Source: Hemibagrus wyckioides
Taxonomy: Eukaryota > Chordata > Actinopteri > Siluriformes > Bagridae
Assembly (NCBI RefSeq): GCF_019097595.1
Contig: NC_080711.1
Coordinates: 9,887,928 to 9,951,927 of the forward strand
Direction: 5' to 3'
Length of the DNA stretch: 64,000 bases
The notes under the pieces were generated by a model. It saw only the letters and a program-made list of their open reading frames with translations. It had not been told where the DNA came from and did no database searches. Both the position numbers and the translations under genes were made by a program. Numbering within the stretch: position 1 is the first letter of the stretch; every line of letters starts with the position of its first letter. This document shows positions 55,119 through 64,000 of the stretch, piece by piece.

Positions 55119-57570
55119 TTGTTTATAAAGGTACAATCTATCTGTCTCCTGTTTTTTTATTTATTATTTTCTCTGCATGCCCTGCCATTAACAATACAAT
55201 CTGATATAATAAATTAGAGAAAAAAATAATTGCATTATTACATTACCTTCACAAGAATTCTGTTCTTGGCTGACAAAAATTGAACCCAAGGTGGTCTGTT
55301 GTTGTAGTCCATTCACCTCAAATTTGTAAATCTTTAGCCTAAATCCATGTACACATTTACTCTCAGCTTTAAGACTGCATAGAGAATTGATTTGTTCCAT
55401 GACAAAGTATTTCTACACAAGATGTAAACAATGCAGACAAGCATCACATAGCACTTACAACTCACTCTAACATGTCCTTCAGTGACAGCCCTAGTCTTAG
55501 TTCTACTCTGTATAAGCACTTAAATTGCTTGGCATAAATTAATAAATGAAGATATGGAAAATAAATAAAATAATGACTTACTGACAGACTATGTGCTACA
55601 TTCATTATTAATTGTAATTAATATTTATTTAATCTGGTTCTATATCTCTTCTTAAATTCTTTCCCAGTTCAAAATTAATTTTGTAATTTTTAAAAAGGCA
55701 GACTAAGGGTGTATTTATGCTTCTGTATGTGCGGTGGTAAGGATCAAAACTTTCATTTAAAAAGCAGTATGCTATAAAAAAAAATAAAAATAATAAAATA
55801 CAATCCAAGGAAACAGTTTGCTTGTGTTCAACCTAAGGGTCCTTTTAATCTTGTAAAATGTTAATGATCATGATAATGATAAAGAAAAGTGAAATGATCA
55901 AAATAATGATGATGGTGATGTGTTCTAAGTGTATGTATGCATAATATTTAGTTCCTCGAGATAAGGTATGAATAGACAGCAAGCCCTTTGAATTGTGTTA
56001 TACTTTGTATTTGTCAGAAGATGGCGGTGTTGTTCAAGATACACAAGCAACATGAACGCGCGAAAGGAAAGCTCTGATATCTTTGCTGTTTCAGCACAGC
56101 TACTAACGCCAATATTTATAATACTGTGAACCAGTCTAATTTGTTGCTTATTCTTACCCTTATTCTAATAATTATTATCACTGTTGTCATCATCATCATC
56201 ATCATCAATTTACATTGCTAACAAACTGTGTTGCTAATTTTGTCAGACGTTGAAAAAAATGGTAAAAGTTCTTTTTCTTTTTCTTTGCTTTTCAATGTTC
56301 GTTGTGTCTTCCTGTGCCGTATCGTGCCATATGAAGTCAAACTATTCGAGCTTTGCGACTCCCAGGCACTGGGAATTATAATAATACAATTACAATAAAA
56401 TGAACAGTAAAATAAAATTTTAGTTTTAGATTTTACATGTTTTATGCGAAATGCACAGCCAACTTTATCACTGGACATGGGTGAATTATTTTATTATTGT
56501 ATATTTCAGTGACACTTTACAGCCAACCAACAGACAATTAAGTCAAATAATACGCACAATGTCCTGGGTGACTATCAGAGCGAGAACAATTCAATAAAGT
56601 GACTTCCTGTAAAACCCCCAGCCAGTGCCGTCACTGATAGGCTAACCGTGTTCAAATCAGAAGATAATTCTAAAATTTGACCTGTTTTATCTGTGAAGGT
56701 CGAAAACACAAGAATCACGTCTCTGACATATCTGACAGACATTTATAGTTTTACAACAGTTTTGAGGAAGGACTGAGCAACATTTTTTAATCAAATACTA
56801 ATTTTTTAAATAAAGCACCAGGGTAAATAATAGGTTTTAGTAACCCATTGTTAAAAGAAAACAGAGCTTCTAAATGTCAATGTTCAGTGTGACCATCATA
56901 TGTAGTCTTTAAGATTAAAATTCTTTATGACTACATTGTTCAGATAATATTAAAAACATGAAGTGTTTTGATTTCTTTTTTTAAATCCTACATGTCAGTG
57001 TTTTGCCTGCCATCAAGGAATTCTGCAGTTACTATATCAGGTCAAATGGTACTAAAACAATGCCATTGGCACATTGCTGCACACCAGTTTGAGACATCTG
57101 GAGAGGAGATTTTCTTACATGAATGTTGTTTATTAGTTACAGTTAAGCATTAAACATTACCATCCATGTCACCAAATTGCAGGATCATGGTCTAAGTTAA
57201 CAACTTAATACCAGACATCTTGACAGGCAGGTCACAGGCAGCCAGAGTAGTAGCACAGGGTGCAAACTCAACCCCCTGCTCTAACGCTTTGTTCAACAAT
57301 GGTGTTGCATAGCACAGATAGCAGCTCTAATACCATATTCACCTTTCAGATGAAACTATTAGTGTGCATCTTATATCATACACAGACAAAACGATCAAAA
57401 TAGAGAAGGTAAGAGCACTGACTGCATGGTACAAAAATGTGCCTAAATCATCAGCAAAAAATAGATGACAGGACTACAGAAAGACACAATTAGAAGGTCA
57501 AGTAACCATTGAAAGAACAAAGAGAGCATCTCCAATTTTTAAATGGCTTGTTTTTTCCAGTGAAAATTTC
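55119..57570. other. No gene recognised
   Basis: AT-rich DNA with a few short open frames that show no domain. Simple ATG/ATC runs lie near 55860-55920 and 56188-56206. Some of it is probably old transposon DNA, given what flanks it, but I could not identify any family. Confidence 0.45.
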
Positions 57571-57574
57571 TCTT

Positions 57575-57840
57575 CTTCCTGCACAAAGCTGAGGTTCTGC
57601 ATGACTCCAGAGATACTCATTAACTTTTATCAATGCACCATGGAGAGCATCCTGAGTGGTTGCATCATCATCTGGTGTCCAGGTTGTTGATGCAATTTCA
57701 TCATATGCAAGAAACATCTACCTTTACAACACGTCCATATCAAATAGTGAAAAAATGTATAGAAAATCATGCATCCAGAACTCTCCATGTTTCACTTGCT
57801 GCTATCTGGGACAAAATGTTGAATAAATGATTTTTATTGA
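57575..57840 (+). mobile_element. Small degenerate LINE fragment
   Basis: One frame reads MTPEILINFYQCTMESILSG followed by CIIIWC, equivalent to NIYRCTIESIITNCISFWYG in the fragment at 52025-53060. Sequence resembling the later part of the ORF follows (ENHASRTLHVSLAAIWDKML). Heavily decayed. Confidence 0.6.
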
Positions 57841-58948
57841 ATGAATTGAAGGCGGTTTGATGTCACATGACGTAATTCTTTATTATTAATATTATTATTA
57901 TTAGTAGTAGTAGTAGTAGTAGTAGTAAGTGGTGGTGGTGGCGGTGGTGATGTTGGAAAAAAACATGATCCACATTTGTGGCAGCCGTTTGATTAAATCT
58001 ATCGGTTAAGTCAGTTCTAAGACAATATGTTTAAAATGCTCTTAGCCATAATTGACTTAATGTACCCGGTTATATTAATGAATAATCAATATAAAGAGAT
58101 GTTTGTAGATAGTTCCCTATTTTATAATCTTCCTTATTACAGCATTGGTTGAGAAACAAAACTGAACACGTGATTCGAAGAGTTAACGATTACGCCATTG
58201 GCATGATCTGTCTTAACGTATTAATACAAATGTAAAACAGCACACATAAATATGCTAAATAACTTCTTAGGTTTAATATATAAAACACTAAATAGTTCTA
58301 ATATGAATTGCATTTAATAATTTGTTCTGTCTGTTTCACAATGGTTTCACGCTCACCAAGAAGTAAAAGCTACAGAATACAATGATGGACATATTTGATA
58401 CTTTAAGGAAACCTCGAAGGTCTCATAAGTGCATTTTCGGTAACGCTATAAACTCTACCGTGGCCCAAACTCATAACTGTAAAGGAACCACATTCTTGCG
58501 TCAGTAAGGTCAACTCTGGCTGTGGACAGACTTTTCTCCACGCGTCGTTGGGGGCCTTCCATGTAAAACCTTTTCTTCTCTACCTACGTATGTTGCTTGA
58601 TCTCTCTGGCCACTTCTGCCCAGACAGGAGCCAGACTACTTATTGTTTACAAGATGTCTCAAGTTCAACTGCAAAGTCCGTAACAAAAGCCAGTCTCACA
58701 GGCAGACGAGGCTAAAGTAAAGGATAATACATAGAGGGGGTTTGGGTGAGACTGAAGCGTTACATGGGGGAGGGAAGTTGGACATGAACTTGAGAGCGCT
58801 GTCCTCAGCATTCCTGATACTACAAATGGAAAGGTTTGGAGTGCCAGCGAAGTGGCCTACTCCCTAAAAATCAATCCCAGTTTGTTTGTTTTATTGTTGT
58901 TGTTTTTTATTGTTGTTGTTTAATTATTCATGGGTCTACTATGATGGG
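57841..58948. other. No gene recognised; short (TAG)n/(GGT)n tract
   Basis: A compound ATT-TAG-GGT microsatellite lies at about 57885-57945. A less AT-rich, non-repetitive block at about 58340-58860 has no recognisable coding signature. A (GTT)n-like run is at 58885-58920. Confidence 0.45.
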
Positions 58949-59315
58949 CATGGGCGTCGCTAGGCCATTTTTAGGGGGGCTTTAACATTTCTAATCAGCC
59001 CTCCTAAAATTCTGCGATTCTCCATAAACTGTACACAAATTGGTCCCCTTTAAAGTTCATATGAAAATGGCGGCAGACTTCGGCTCTTCCCCGTCTTTCA
59101 GCGCGTTCTTCAATCCGCAGACCGCGGCAAGGATCAGAGGATGTGTGTGTGTGTGTACGCACATGTGCAATACAGTAGAATGCTGCAGTAAGTTTACCAT
59201 CCTACCCTGTTAGTCAAACGTTCATTTTATTTTTTTATTTATTTTTTATTTTTCACTATTATACCCTCATTGGGGTCAAAGCCCCCCTTAAATGAAAATC
59301 CTAGAATCGCCCCTA
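58949..59315. mobile_element. Non-autonomous hAT-like element with 8-bp target duplication
   Basis: A 367-bp segment is flanked by the identical 8-mer ATGATGGG at 58941-58948 and 59316-59323. The ends are imperfect inverted repeats: the left reads CATGGGCGTCGCTAGG and the reverse complement of the right reads TAGGGGCGATTCTAGG. Both then lead into a GGGGGGCTTT block. An 8-bp duplication is the mark of hAT elements. The interior is non-coding, with a short GT run. Confidence 0.7.
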
Positions 59316-59918
59316 ATGATGGGTAATTGTTTTTTCTATCCTAGAACCTGGCAAAGTATCCAGGATAGTGAATAAAAGTGTTTCACTTTCACGAACAAAA
59401 ATCTCCACATGATAACTAGCATAGGCAATATACACCCTACGAACAGATAAACTCTTTTCTGTGTCGTTTTTAGAAAACAGTATCTGTAGACCTACTATAG
59501 ACAGTACAGTGGCCAAATAACTTAAACTTTGTTAACCTGTGCTTACGTAAACTGTGTATATATATTTTTTTTACATAACATCTAACTGCACCGACAATTT
59601 TTGAGCTATAAAATAATTCAACTCGTCTGAGGAACTACAAGTAAAATATGCTTAACCCAGAACGGTTCATTAAATATTGTATTAAATTTTATTTAATACC
59701 AGAAATGCAGTACAGTGTATCTAACGTTTTTGTCAGTTGTGAGAATTAGTGTCGACATTTGCAATTTATATACTTTTTGTGCTCTTGATTTTAGTGACTA
59801 TTTTAGTCGAATGCAAACCATGTTTCTGTTTAATTGTTATGTGCTAGTAGAAACTTTGGTTCAGTAAAGCAGTGAAAGTTTTCTTTTATTGCAAGTCAGT
59901 ATCCCAAGTGCACTATTA

Positions 59919-60060
59919 GTTGTGGTGGCTCAGGTCCTGAGTCACAGATCAGAAGGTTGTGTGTTCAATCCTACCACCGCCAAGCTGTTATCGTTATGTT
60001 TTTGGGCAAGACAGTCAACGTTCTGTTAAGTTGTGCGTCAATTGGCAATTCGTTCTCCCT
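59919..60060 (+). mobile_element. tRNA-derived SINE fragment
   Basis: A pol III-like promoter is visible: GTGGTGGCTCAGGTCCTGAG as a degenerate box A region and GTTCAATCC at 59963-59971 as box B. It is followed by a CTGTTATCG...TTGGGCAAGACA stretch typical of fish tRNA-SINE bodies. No A-rich or repeat tail is clear, so the 3' end is approximate. Confidence 0.6.
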
Positions 60061-60155
60061 CTTTTTAATTATTAGTTAAATGAGCAAATGTGTTGGATTT
60101 CGTTTTAACTTATGCTAGTCTTTTACTGTAAATATGTTTTACAGCGAGTTACTGT

Positions 60156-60507
60156 AAATTTATCTCTGCTGCCGGTAAATTTTTATAATAACTGTGTTAC
60201 AGATTGCTTGCTTTTTAGCCCCTTTTTGCAGTAAGCATCAATTTTACCCATTTGATAGTACGTAAGTGTACTCTAGTTTGGGGTTCAATGTTAGCTAGCA
60301 TCAGATGGTACAGCTTTGTTGCACCACCAAGTCAATTAACCAGCTAATGAAGATATGGGATAATTATAACACGAATAACAAAATAAAAACAAAAGCCTGG
60401 TCATCAAAAGGTACAAAGATTAGCAGCAGATAAGCAGAAAAATCTACTTTAGCTATTACATGCTTTTTCGTGTCCAGGCTTAGGTGTCTACTCATTCTTT
60501 AAGGACA
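60156..60507. repeat. 352-bp direct repeat, copy 1
   Basis: It reads as base-for-base identical to 61785-62136 over 352 bp, starting AAATTTATCTCTGCTGCC and ending ATTCTTTAAGGACA. The two copies are separated by 1277 bp. It does not begin with TG, and no primer-binding site or polypurine tract was seen, so it is not a canonical LTR. Confidence 0.9.
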
Positions 60508-60779
60508 AAAAAACGTTAAATTTCAAAGTTTAATATAAACTGAGAGTATCCAGCTCTGAAAAAGGGGGATGTTTGCAACAGCACCCTCTCGTTCACTCAT
60601 CTGCTGCCCGCTATATGCTCTGCTCACAAGCTCTGATAATAATATTCGAATATTTTTGAATGTTTAGTAAAAAAAAAAACAGCTCTATCTGATTCTGTTG
60701 CATAGAACTGAATAAAGATAATATTTTGATAATCACAATTAATATATCTTCTGTGCGATTTTTTTCTACTACTTTCAAA

Positions 60780-60974
60780 AAAGTGTGGTTATTTTATTGG
60801 CCTGTGTTTTTTAAAATCGGTATCATTAAAGTTAAATTAAAAAAGTCTGACATTTCTGTAACTAATTAATAACATATTAAAAAAATATTACAAAGCATTT
60901 TTGGTTTCGGATTTCTTCCAAGTGCATCCAGAATTTTCGGTTTTGGCCCTGAATTATCATTTCGGTGCATCCCT
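60780..60974. mobile_element. hAT-like transposon end
   Basis: The end CATTTCGGTGCATCCCT (60958-60974), preceded by GGTTTCGG and TTTTCGGTTTTGGCC blocks, is the usual terminal sequence of a fish hAT family (AGGGATGCACCGAAATG in reverse). The opposite end and transposase were not found. Confidence 0.55.
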
Positions 60975-61269
60975 ATTATTCATATTTTTTATTTTTTTAT
61001 TCTTGTATTAAGGAATTTTATTTTTGTTCAAACTAGTTTTTCTATTTGTCTCACATCTGCCTTGCCAATAAGACTGTCATATGTTTAATGGTTGCAGTCA
61101 GTTTAAATGGCATTTGTTTTATAATTATGTGTTTACTAAACTGCAAGAAAAACAAAATAAATTTCAAGGTTTTGATGCACTCGGATTTTTTTTCTTCAAG
61201 TCCTAACTGTCTCTCGCAGTCAAACACAAAAAAAATCTAACACGACTAAACAGCAAACTGGATATAATA

Positions 61270-61414
61270 TAAACATATACTGAATCAGAATTTGTTGAAA
61301 AATCATGACTCGTGATTAAAAACCGGAAAATCGTGAATCGATTTCTAATCGAATCGTGAACCCAAGAATCGATATAAATCGAATCGTGAGGTCCCTAAAG
61401 ATTCCCAACCCTAG
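61270..61414. mobile_element. Probable hAT-like end with ATCGAATCGTGA repeats
   Basis: Repeated ATCGAATCGTGA and AATCGATATAAATCG units run into the terminus AAAGATTCCCAACCCTAG. The reverse complement, CTAGGGTTGGGAATCTTT, looks like the start of a DNA transposon. The family is uncertain. Confidence 0.45.
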
Positions 61415-61784
61415 TGCTTTACAATGTTTTTTATACATTACTTGGGCTTAACAATAACACAGAATAGTACTACGCGCACAATATCGGACTTGGATCAGTC
61501 CTGTCTGACCGATAAACGATCCAAATATCACGCGATAGTAATAGTTCAACTTTTGCCACTGCGCTCTGTGAAATGCGCTGAAACCAGCGGCCAGGGCAGC
61601 GCATTCATGAGGCGATGACGCGTCATTCCCGCATTCGCGCTCGCGCCCGCCATCACCTCATGTTTGCGGTTGACTGCTGTGGTGGAAAGTTTGTATTACA
61701 ACTGAAATGAAAAAATCACACAGACACAAGGGTAAAGGTGAAAGCAAAAAAGATAATAGAGGAATGTTATTTTCCCCGCAGCCA

Positions 61785-62136
61785 AAATTTATCTCTGCTG
61801 CCGGTAAATTTTTATAATAACTGTGTTACAGATTGCTTGCTTTTTAGCCCCTTTTTGCAGTAAGCATCAATTTTACCCATTTGATAGTACGTAAGTGTAC
61901 TCTAGTTTGGGGTTCAATGTTAGCTAGCATCAGATGGTACAGCTTTGTTGCACCACCAAGTCAATTAACCAGCTAATGAAGATATGGGATAATTATAACA
62001 CGAATAACAAAATAAAAACAAAAGCCTGGTCATCAAAAGGTACAAAGATTAGCAGCAGATAAGCAGAAAAATCTACTTTAGCTATTACATGCTTTTTCGT
62101 GTCCAGGCTTAGGTGTCTACTCATTCTTTAAGGACA
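61785..62136. repeat. 352-bp direct repeat, copy 2
   Basis: This is the second copy of 60156-60507, reading as identical. It is preceded by a GC-rich stretch (61560-61780) and a short open start at 61707 (MKKSHRHKGKGESKK), which might be the first exon of a transposon gene. A (CA)n tract follows at 62168-62208. Confidence 0.9.
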
Positions 62137-63247
62137 GAAATGACACCTGATTCATGCCTTCCTCTCTACGCGCACACACACACACAAACACACACACACA
62201 CACACACACTATCCCTACCTCTGCTGAATTATTTTATCCCCCACTCGCAACATTTTGCATTAGTCTTTTTGAGTTATGACATCTTCATTTGAAATTATAT
62301 TGAACCAAAAAACTACATTGCCTTGTGAGAATTAGCTTTTCCTCTTCAGGCAAAGATTATTTTAATTACCCCTAACTTATTAACTGTTAGTCTAAAGGCA
62401 AGTTTTTAAGTGGATAACTCATAAAAATTATGTTGCTCCAACTGGCTTTACCATATTATTTTAAAGCAATTTTATATGTTGTCTCGTGAATTACTTCAAT
62501 AATGTATACAACTCTTTAAATAGCAACCATTTTAAAAATTAAGTTGCTCCAATTAGATTTTTTTTAGGTTTCTTTTTCTTTTTGTAGGGTTTTCTTGTTT
62601 TTGTTTATAGTAGCTTTTAAGAAAGACATTAGTTCAACCACTATTTTTGTGCAATTAACTTTTTTTTTTTTTTTGAGCTGCAGTTGAGTATTTGAACAAA
62701 TTATATTCAAATCTTGCAAAAACAAAATGCAAATAAAAAACAAATTCAAATTTCAACTGCTCCTCAAATTATAAATAAAGAACTTGGCCATACTCCCTTG
62801 AGAAATTAAGTATTAAACATAATAAATTATGCCATCACAGCAAAGTTAGGTAGAAGTTTATTGGTAGGCCTGACAATTGCATTAAATATTTAAAACCTTT
62901 GTAAACATTAATTATGTGTATAGGAAAGTGCAATACATCAGATTTTGAACACACCCAAATACATCTTATAGAAGTGTGACCACCTCAAATCTCCATAGAT
63001 ATAACAGCCAAAAGCCAAGTAGCATGTCATGGAACTTTCCAAGCTGTATATGAGTAAGCCCACATCAGTCATTTTCAAAACACAAAAAAATACATTCTCT
63101 TTGAGCTAAAATATGTATTTTTCTTTAAACATCTTTGTTTTGTCAACTTCAAGATTTGTTGAACATAAAGCATAACAAAACTAACCTGACATAAAAACAT
63201 TCTCAATTTCTTTTTGTCTTCCATTGACTTCCAAATACAAAACAATG
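62137..63247. other. No gene recognised
   Basis: A (CA)n tract at 62168-62208, then about 1 kb of AT-rich DNA. The last part may be the 3' flank of the broken zinc-finger repeat gene that ends at 63248. Confidence 0.45.
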
Positions 63248-63984
63248 TCAAAAAGTGACATTGTGACACTCATCAATCTCACAACTGTGCTTCCTCAAAC
63301 AGGATTGTAAAATGTCTTTGATGGTGGGACCTGATGCTGAATGGGAGATGAAGTGTACCTTTTCAATAACTTCATCAATACACCTGTTTGATACGTTAAT
63401 TATGCTCTCCAGTTTTAGAAACAACAATGCTAATCTTTTTTCATTGAGGTTTGATAGATCTCTCACATCGTCATCATCATCAGTAATAGGAAATTCAACA
63501 TGTTGAACACCCATATCACTGGAGTCATCTAGATTTGAAGAAAATGCATACCTCTTTAGCAGGTCTTCTTTAAAGCCTTTTAGTGAGTGAGGTGTATGCT
63601 TTAGGCTTCTGTGGGAGGCAAATGTTTCATAAATATTAGTGCTGAAATTGCAGTTCTTAAAAACACATGTCACAGTCTCATGGTTTTTTAAATGTCGACC
63701 AAGGTGTTCAAAAAACTCTCTCTCTCTGTGGATATTGCACAAGTGCTACAACACTGGCAAGTGAAAGAGAGACTTTCTGCAGATCTGACACTTTCCTGAG
63801 CTTCATGAGAGTGCTTTTTTGAAAGATGTGATCAAAGGCTACCCCACGTTTTGAAGGAACAAAAACAGTCTTGATGAATACATGGCAGACGTTCCCCACC
63901 ATGACCATGCCGTAACCTGTAATGTTTTAGCAACTCTGTCTGTGTAGAAGATTCAAATTTACCCATTTTGCACTCACAGCGCAT
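63248..63984 (-). pseudogene. Broken C2H2-type repeat gene, continuing past the right edge
   Basis: On the minus strand from 63984 the frame reads CECKMGKFESSTQTELLKHY, then RLRHGHGGERLPC and CIHQDCFCSFKTWG. It is stopped by a TGA near 63836 and continues SHLSKKHSHEAQ. After a frameshift near 63720 it continues FFEHLGRHLKNHETVTCVFKN, CNFSTNIYETFASHRSLKH, then an acidic DDDDD stretch and an all-helical tail ending HNVTF. Two or three Cys2-His2 arrangements are visible. I recognise this as a multicopy teleost gene family that behaves like a transposon-associated repeat; that attribution is from memory. The frame is open to the window edge, so more may lie outside. Confidence 0.6.
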
Positions 63985-64000
63985 TATAAAACAATATCGA

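Noticed and set aside
60156..62136. LTR retrotransposon with 352-bp LTRs
   Set aside because: The repeats do not start with TG, and no primer-binding site, polypurine tract, gag or pol remnant, or flanking target duplication was seen.

Overview
This is vertebrate nuclear DNA: the middle of a teleost HoxBa cluster, with all Hox genes on the minus strand, so 3' (anterior) genes lie at low coordinates. Five two-exon Hox genes are intact: hoxb4a (5496-7146), hoxb5a (17066-18495), hoxb6a (20637-22082), hoxb8a (34433-35854) and hoxb9a (42233-44320). Each has a first exon ending just after the Pbx-binding hexapeptide, or its hoxb9a equivalent, and a second exon carrying the 60-residue homeodomain. 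Splice sites read cleanly in all five. The spliced proteins (246, 275, 228, 246 and 249 residues) and the hoxb4a sequence look very close to what I remember of zebrafish. I therefore favour an ostariophysan teleost, but I cannot name the species.

The most informative locus lies between hoxb6a and hoxb8a. Where hoxb7a should be there is a wreck: a first exon that still begins MSSVYYAN and contains FPEQTSCA but is frameshifted and stopped, and about 2.3 kb further on a homeobox exon with several stops and frameshifts that still shows [14 protein letters not shown]. This is a hoxb7a pseudogene. An E-box/CCAAT pair like the one in front of hoxb4a still sits upstream of its dead start codon.

Non-coding Hox-cluster landmarks are readable. 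A mir-10 hairpin (mir-10c type) lies between hoxb4a and hoxb5a. A DR5 retinoic acid response element of the DE-RARE type lies in the same interval. A near-perfect miR-196 target site lies downstream of the hoxb8a stop. I found neither a mir-196 gene nor hoxb10a in the 19.7 kb upstream of hoxb9a.

From 1 to about 50.6 kb the DNA carries no transposon I can recognise, but it has many microsatellites, notably long (TA)n tracts. From about 50.8 kb to the end the character changes abruptly to mobile-element DNA: decayed CR1/L2-type LINE pieces, a nearly complete but frameshifted Tc1 element abutting the end of a second Tc1 family, a non-autonomous hAT-like element with an 8-bp target duplication, a tRNA-derived SINE, hAT-like ends, a 352-bp direct repeat pair that reads as identical, and a broken C2H2-type repeat gene running off the right edge.

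The Hox proteins act as nuclear homeodomain transcription factors that pattern the body axis, usually with Pbx/Meis partners. The miR-10 and miR-196 signals belong to the cluster's known post-transcriptional layer, and the retinoid element to its shared transcriptional control.
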